A stretch of DNA of 64,000 nt, from NCBI RefSeq assembly GCF_031877795.1, contig NC_133946.1, forward strand, positions 8,469,144-8,533,143, in the 5' to 3' direction. This DNA comes from Strix aluco. Taxonomy: Eukaryota; Chordata; Aves; Strigiformes; Strigidae. Positions within the stretch are counted from its first letter, which is position 1. Each line of letters opens with the position of its first letter. Shown here one piece after another: positions 31,811 through 64,000 of this stretch. Below the pieces are notes generated by a model. That model made no database searches and was not told the origin of the DNA. It saw nothing but the letters and a program-made list of their open reading frames with translations. Made by a program: the position numbers and the translations under genes.

Positions 31811-32494
31811 GGGACATCACAAGGAGAGAGTTTAGTACAGAATAAACTTCATGATCCGTGTGTGAGGAGGCTGATGGCAGCCAGATATGTGGGGGACACG
31901 AGTCAGGAGACCGGACTCTGAACCTGCTGCTCTGGGGGTTGCGCCCTGAAAGCTGCCGTGTGGTGGTGAAACGTGAATGATGCGCAAAGCTTTGGATCCT
32001 GCTCCTGTTGTCTTCGGTACTCACATCCTGAGCTTGTTTTGAGGGACCCCTCTTAAGAGCTGCAGGGCTATTGATCAAACACATATAATTTATACTGTTT
32101 CTTTTCTGAGTTAAGTAGAAGTGGCCCTTTACTTACTCAGTACCGTTTACTTAAGGGCTAAGACTACATTGCCGTTACTCTGGCCTCTGGGGATGATATA
32201 ATACACTTCAAATTTACTAGTAGCCATGGTTAATAATTGTGCTAGTAGCCACAGTTACCGCATATATTGGGACGATTACGAGGTTTTGAAACCTGGTCGA
32301 ACAAGACTTTGAATTGTGGTCGAGGTAACTTTGATTATTGATAAGAAGTTTATTAAATACAAGCTTTGATCTCCAAAACTTAGACAATAAGCAGAACATC
32401 CTGGACCACGGAAGAGATTGGGATTGTGTTGAGGATGCAGAACATCCTGGACCATAAAAGTCTGGATTACTTGGCAATGAAACTAACTTTGGAG
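31811..32494. other. Non-coding filler between two LTR-like remnants
   Basis: About 0.7 kb between the two LTR-like segments. It may be internal sequence of an endogenous retrovirus (for example leader or pre-3' LTR sequence) or unrelated intergenic DNA. An 18-base direct repeat, GCAGAACATCCTGGACCA, occurs at 32391-32408 and 32437-32454. No gag, pol or env homology can be seen. Confidence 0.4.
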
Positions 32495-32804
32495 TGTCCT
32501 GAAACCTTTATTATAATACTAAAAATCACACCCACAGGTCAAAAAGACCCCTGCCCAGGTTAAGACCCTTCCCCTGAGCATGCGGAGTAGTAGAAGCATT
32601 ATGTAAGCCATATTATAATTGTATGTTAATCACTAACGAATGGGTATCTGATAGGTGTGCATGGAAAAGTACTAACCTCTGATTTTTGTGTATAAAAGGA
32701 GCATGAAAACGTGCTGTCGGTGTGCTTGATTTGTGGAAAAGTCCACTGAGCGCCCAGGCCTGAATAAATACAACATCTCTCCTCAACGTGTTAAGGTCGG
32801 GTCA
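32495..32804 (+). mobile_element. ERVL-like LTR (solo or end of a remnant) upstream of NADSYN1
   Basis: About 310 bases starting TG and ending CA, the usual LTR ends. The 3' half has TATAAAA (32691-32697), then CTTGATTTGTGGAAAAGTCC, ACTGAGCGCCCAGGCCTG, an AATAAA poly(A) signal (32763-32768) and ACATCTCTCCTCAACG. This is the order U3 with TATA, R with poly(A) signal, short U5. It recalls avian ERVL-type LTRs I remember from songbird genomes, though I could not search. It carries no gene and is a fossil. It is on the same strand as NADSYN1 and ends about 195 bases before that gene's ATG. Confidence 0.6.
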
Positions 32805-32998
32805 TGGCACGCCGGGCACACGCCCGCTTTTCGGATAACAGGGATTCAAAAGGGCAGAAACCGGCGAAGGAGCTGGAGGCTGGGCAGCGGCTCTCCGGGG
32901 ATCCGCTGCTTGCTCGGCCCACGGGGCGGGAGCTGCTGCCGGCCGAGGCGGAACGGGCCGCCGCCCCCGGAAGCGGCGGGGGAGGCAGCGGGGCTGCC

Positions 32999-51886
<18,888 letters not shown>

Positions 51887-52365
51887 TCTGCTGTCTTGTT
51901 TAACTGTGGTAATTAATTTGCTAAATGGAAAGTTCAAAACTGGAGTGTAGTGATGATGAGCAGAGCTGACCCAAACAATTGTTGAGATGACCATTATAAA
52001 TGGTATTTGTTATCAAGTCTTTTTTTTTTTTTTTTTGATTGACTCCCTGTTGTGTTCCCAATATACTTAAACTGTAGTTTGGCTAAAGGAATCATTTATT
52101 AAGGATTTTCTTCAACTACTTGAGTTAATTGCCTTTAATTGAAAATATTTGGATAAGCCCATCAAGCATAAATAAATGCAGGGCAGTCTTTTGTGAAAGT
52201 GAATACACATCCAAATACTGCATTTAGTTCTTATAATTTGAATATGATTTTTGAGTAACATTCAGCTGAAAGTATAAAAATTTAATAACAGTTCTGGCAT
52301 GTGCTGTTGAGGGGAAGAACTCGTTTTACTTTGCAATAAACTTGTAATTTTATAATGCTAATTGA
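51887..52365 (+). other. NADSYN1: NADSYN1 3' UTR and poly(A) signals
   Basis: Follows the TGA at 51884-51886. AATAAA occurs near 52172-52177 and at 52335-52340; the second is followed by a T/G-rich stretch (TTGTAATTTTATAATG, and further T runs) that suits cleavage near 52360. A T tract lies at 52020-52036. The assignment is by consensus only. Confidence 0.65.
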
Positions 52366-54690
52366 CTCGGTTCTTATTTCACATATTTTTTTATTTATCC
52401 AGCATTGGCTGTGTAGGCTGGCCCAGTGTTTTGAATGGCCACATAAGGTCTAATTCAGCAAAGTATTGGAAGCATGTCTAACTTGAAGCAGATGGGTAAT
52501 CTCTTTGTTAGCAGGATCTAAACTAGAGTTCAGCTTATTGTTTTACAGCTACTTGCTGTGTAACTTGTGACAATTAACTTTAAAATCTCGTACTTAATTT
52601 TCTCAGAGAGGAGTAATACCTACTTCATCAGGATGTTCAGGGATTGTTCAATTATTATGGCTCTCCAAGATCCTCAGCTGTATGTTAAGGGTTTTGAATA
52701 AAGCTGGCATGGTGTTTTTTCCCTTCTGGCATTTTTGATGCATAAGGGTAATTTGGTGTACCTGAAAAAAGAAAAGTCTTCTGGTGCATGGAATCTTGAA
52801 CAGAGAGGACACAAGATTGTTATCTGTGCCGCTGTTGTTATTCCTGTATGCTCTGGTGCTGCCTGTTCAGGAGCTGTGATCTGTTAGCACTGACCATGCC
52901 ATCAGTGAGTGGTTGGACTTGCCTACAGAATCCCTTTACTCTTGGAGTCAAGCTTGCTGGGTGTAAAACATCTGGAAATGGAGTGAATACTGCAGAATGA
53001 AGAATAAAGCCAGCTTCCTTTGAGCTCAATTAGTGTGTCGCCCACCTTCTGCCTACTGTTTGCAAAAAGTTATTTTAACTTAATGACTTCATTGATCTTT
53101 TAAATGTCTCCATTTCTGTGGAACAATAAAAAAGGTACAAGGAGAGGCTTGTTCCTTCACTTGAGTCCCTTTTCTGCTTGTTCATTTAATGTTTGGACTT
53201 TTCTGTTGCTTTTTTTAAAATTTGATTTGAAAGGTGCACTTTGAATAGGGGAAACGAGAAACGCATTTCTGAGGTTCTGGGCAAACAGTGCTATAACTGT
53301 GACAGCCAGGGAGCTTAGACCAAGCAAGACTTTTGTTTAAAATGGTCGTACATTGTGCTAATGGAAAATGTCTGCTAAAGGGCATGTTCTCCACATTTGT
53401 TTTCCACAATCTGGAAAGACAGAGTTGATTCACTTGGAGTTAAAGATGCTCCATTGTTCTTAGTAGGTTTATGATATGGCATTCGTTTAAATACGTGAGT
53501 GACTTACCTTAGTGGATGTTGCTGGTACTAAGAATGTTTATGTTTGTCTGATGGAAAACCCCAGCTGAGATTTTCCTTCCTTCATGGTCAGTTGGGCACT
53601 TCCATTTCTTTTTCCAGCCAGAGGGGGTAGATGAATTTTGAACAGAAGCTCAGGAATCCATTGTATATTTGAAGGCTTCTTATTTCTTTTTTTTCTTCCT
53701 GAAGTTATTCTCTTTCCTAACAATCACAGAAGATGAAAGAAGGAAACATTTGCTTTCGTTCAAATAAAAAATAATAGCGAAAATATTACAATATTCACAT
53801 GTGCTCCATGTTACTGTGGTTACCCTGAATATTTCAGACACTTAGTGAAAGGACACTCGTGTTTCCTAGCAATGGCACTTACAGCATGTGTGCAAATCTC
53901 ATTCTATTTCTTATTGGTTAGTGCTAAATACAGATTATACCTGCTGGTGCTGAATACAGACTGTACCAGCCCACCCCTACTTTCCTTTTACTCTCCCGAA
54001 ATGTTCACTGTACCTGAATCATCTGATGTCTCTAGTTCAACTGCTATCAGGAATAACTGAAATTTTATCAGTGCTTTGCTGTCTACTGAGAATGGGAAAT
54101 AACATATAGCTGCTGCCGTTCAGTTTTTACTAGTGATGGTAAAGATAGTGTCATGGAGTTTTCCTTTTAATCTTAAACTTCCCCAAAAGGCTAGATCTTG
54201 CCCCAGACTTATTTTAAAGTCAGTGTAAAATTGTGGGGTTTGACCCATCAGTTGTGCAGCTGAAGGCAAAAACTACCCCCTCGCAATTAGAGATAGGGTA
54301 GACTTAGGTTTCGTGCTCAGGTTGGAAAACCAAAATGAGGGATTGATACGCTTTCCTGTTTATTGTTATGCTGCCCTAGCTCCCAGGATGTGGCAGAAAA
54401 GAGTGTGTGGTTGTCAAATTGTCCTGACATCTACTCTTTTGAAACTGCAGCTTTAGGAAATCGAACAGTGACAGGGTGTATGAAAGGGACCATGAGGAAA
54501 GGGGGAGAGCAGCACAAGTGAAGCATCTTTTAACAGTCACAGCAGCATAAGCTAAGTTCAGATGTGCTTCTGGGATGACTAGGTGACTAAGTACAAATCC
54601 CTTCTGCGACTAGGGATGTAAATAATTGTGTGAATACAAGCAGGAAGCAATAATTTCTGTCCTTGCTATTATTTTCTCAATAAAGCCTCA
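52366..54690. other. Spacer between NADSYN1 and TPCN2
   Basis: About 2.3 kb with no gene that I can support. A loose tandem duplication of about 26 bases (GTGCTAAATACAGATTATAC versus GTGCTGAATACAGACTGTAC) is seen near 53921-53970. Further AATAAA strings near 52696-52710 and 53125 could be alternative ends of NADSYN1. Confidence 0.55.
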
Positions 54691-55180
54691 ACCCCAGCCC
54701 CGCCCCGCCGCAGTGCTGGGCCGCAGCTCCCCCTCAGGCACTGACTGGGTTAGAGGTCTGCTCCGCCGCGGACACCGAATTTACCGCTGCCGTGAGGTAA
54801 AAAAGCTGCAACTTCTCATGAAGGATATTTTTTAAAAATCGTCAACGACGCCTGGGATCTGCTCTCGTAGGTTCGGGTGAAGAACCAACGATTTTTACTA
54901 GAGATTTACCGTCACGTCTTTCATCCCCACCGACTGTTTAAAAATACTAGTTCCTGAGGGGGCGGGAGTCGCTGCCCTGCCTGCCGCCAGAGGGGGAAGG
55001 CTGCCCGGGGCCGGTTCCCGGCGGCAGACCCAGCCGGCGGCCGGGGGCCGGGTCGGCAGTGGCGGGAGGAGCCCCAGCCCCGTTCCCGCCCTCCCCCGGC
55101 AGCCGGTCACGTACAGCGGGCGGGGCCGCCCCGTCCCGTCCCGTCCCGGCGGCGCGGAGCGAGCGCGGTGGTCGGTGCCG

Positions 55181-62880
<7,700 letters not shown>

Positions 62881-64000
62881 GTAACCAATTATATTTACGC
62901 TTTGGTAGATCTCTGTTTTGGTGTTTTTTCATTACTTGCATAACTGCACCATGACTAGTTTATAATCAAACTGGTGAAACTTGTTTCCCCTGAAAAGGTC
63001 ATGTTACCTTGTCACACTTATTGGGATGAGTTTGAAGTCCATTTAGAGAGATGCAGCTTGTGCATAGTATCCATGCTGTTTCTCTAAGTGTGCATTAGAA
63101 GGACCCTCAGATGAGTGTTAGAATCTCTTCATCCTTTAGTGAAGAAGAATTTTTTCAAGACTGTGCTTTGCTTCTTAAGTGATAACACTCCTTCCTACTC
63201 CACAACTGAAATCTTTCACTCTTGCTGAAAGCTGTGACAGTCCTGCTCCACTGCTCAGAGCGAAGTTAGATGGTTCTGTACTAAAATGTGGTTGACATCT
63301 TTATTTGTTTATGGTCTTGCCTATTACTGGTATCGATGCCATTATCACAGGTAAGAAATTGAGTCTATTTATACAAGAGGCTTCCTTATACAATTCTCCA
63401 ATTTGATCTTTTGAGTTACTTTCTGTGCTTTTGTTAAAGCCTTCTATGCTGTTTGGTGTCCAGAACTCTTAATCTTGTCGCTTTTTTGTTTATATTATCA
63501 CTCATTTTTCTTTTCCTTATCTACCTTTTTGCTAGTTTAGTTTCTTCTGTGTTTTCTTACCTTCCAGTACTGGTATACTTGCCCATGCTTTGGTAGGTTT
63601 TTTCCTGGTTTTGCCTGCATCACTCCAACATTTTGGTTTCTGATCTCTTTGTTTTTTCCTCTGTTTTTTCTCTTCCTGCTTTTGAAAAGCAAATTTCAAA
63701 TTTTGTGGTTAAAATCCCTTTTGTGTTCCAGTGTTCTTGGTATGTTCACTCTCTCCTAAACTTCCTGTATCTTAATGTATCATACTCAGATTTTATTTTT
63801 TTTGTTCTTGCTTCTTAAGGCTTTTCATAGATGTATTCCTATGAGCACACATGTTGCGTACTTCTTCCAGTAATTTTAGTCCTCCTCTTAGTCTCAGTTT
63901 TGTACCTTCATTCCTACTGCAATTTGCATTTGAGCCTGCCTGTAGTCTTACTTATGATCAGCAAATTCCTTGAATTCCCATGTTACCAAATTTCTGAAAT
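62881..64000 (+). other. TPCN2: TPCN2 intron 7 (partial, to window end)
   Basis: 1.1 kb after the S5 exon. I searched for the next conserved block (human reads RLTYFQNLPESL) in all plus frames and did not find it, so the intron appears to continue past the window. Otherwise T-rich and without recognised content. Confidence 0.6.

Overview
The window is vertebrate nuclear DNA, almost certainly from a bird. It contains intron-rich genes with GT-AG junctions, CpG-island promoters, short 3'-end fragments of CR1 LINEs (the main avian retroposon), avian-type endogenous retrovirus LTR remnants, and no SINEs that I can recognise. I cannot name the species. The A-rich tracts broken by CCC and the LTR style would fit a neoavian bird, but that is only an impression.

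Four protein-coding genes account for all the coding sequence I can support. (1) ZDHHC13, minus strand, runs off the left edge. Its first 11 coding exons lie at 44-9736 and encode the ankyrin repeats and first membrane segments; the DHHC catalytic part is outside. (2) DHCR7, minus strand, is complete: 7 coding exons at 22978-28577 encode 475 aa, with a 5' CpG island near 30.3-31.0 kb. (3) NADSYN1, plus strand, is complete: 21 coding exons at 32999-51886 encode 707 aa. (4) TPCN2, plus strand, runs off the right edge. Its first 7 coding exons, at 55181-62880, encode the N-terminus and S1-S5 of the first channel domain. I located the exons by reading each frame across GT-AG boundaries. Every junction keeps phase, and the products match my memory of the human proteins residue by residue over long stretches.

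Layout: ZDHHC13 (0-9.8 kb); about 12 kb of gene-poor DNA (10.2-22 kb) with one CR1 tail and one weak exon-like segment; DHCR7 (22-30.9 kb); a 2.3 kb head-to-head interval between DHCR7 and NADSYN1 holding two LTR-like remnants; NADSYN1 (33-52.4 kb); about 2.3 kb of spacer; TPCN2 (54.7 kb to the end). Intronic DNA holds mainly simple repeats and two further CR1 fragments.

Functionally these are separate housekeeping or organelle genes rather than one system: a Golgi/ER acyltransferase-family protein, the last enzyme of cholesterol synthesis, the last enzyme of NAD+ synthesis, and a lysosomal cation channel. DHCR7 and NADSYN1 are a conserved head-to-head neighbour pair in vertebrates. ZDHHC13 next to DHCR7 differs from human, where ZDHHC13 is on 11p15 and the other three are on 11q13. 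I found no new multi-gene system. The most interesting feature is an ERVL-like LTR, pointing toward NADSYN1, whose TATA box and poly(A) signal lie about 300 and 230 bp before the NADSYN1 start codon.
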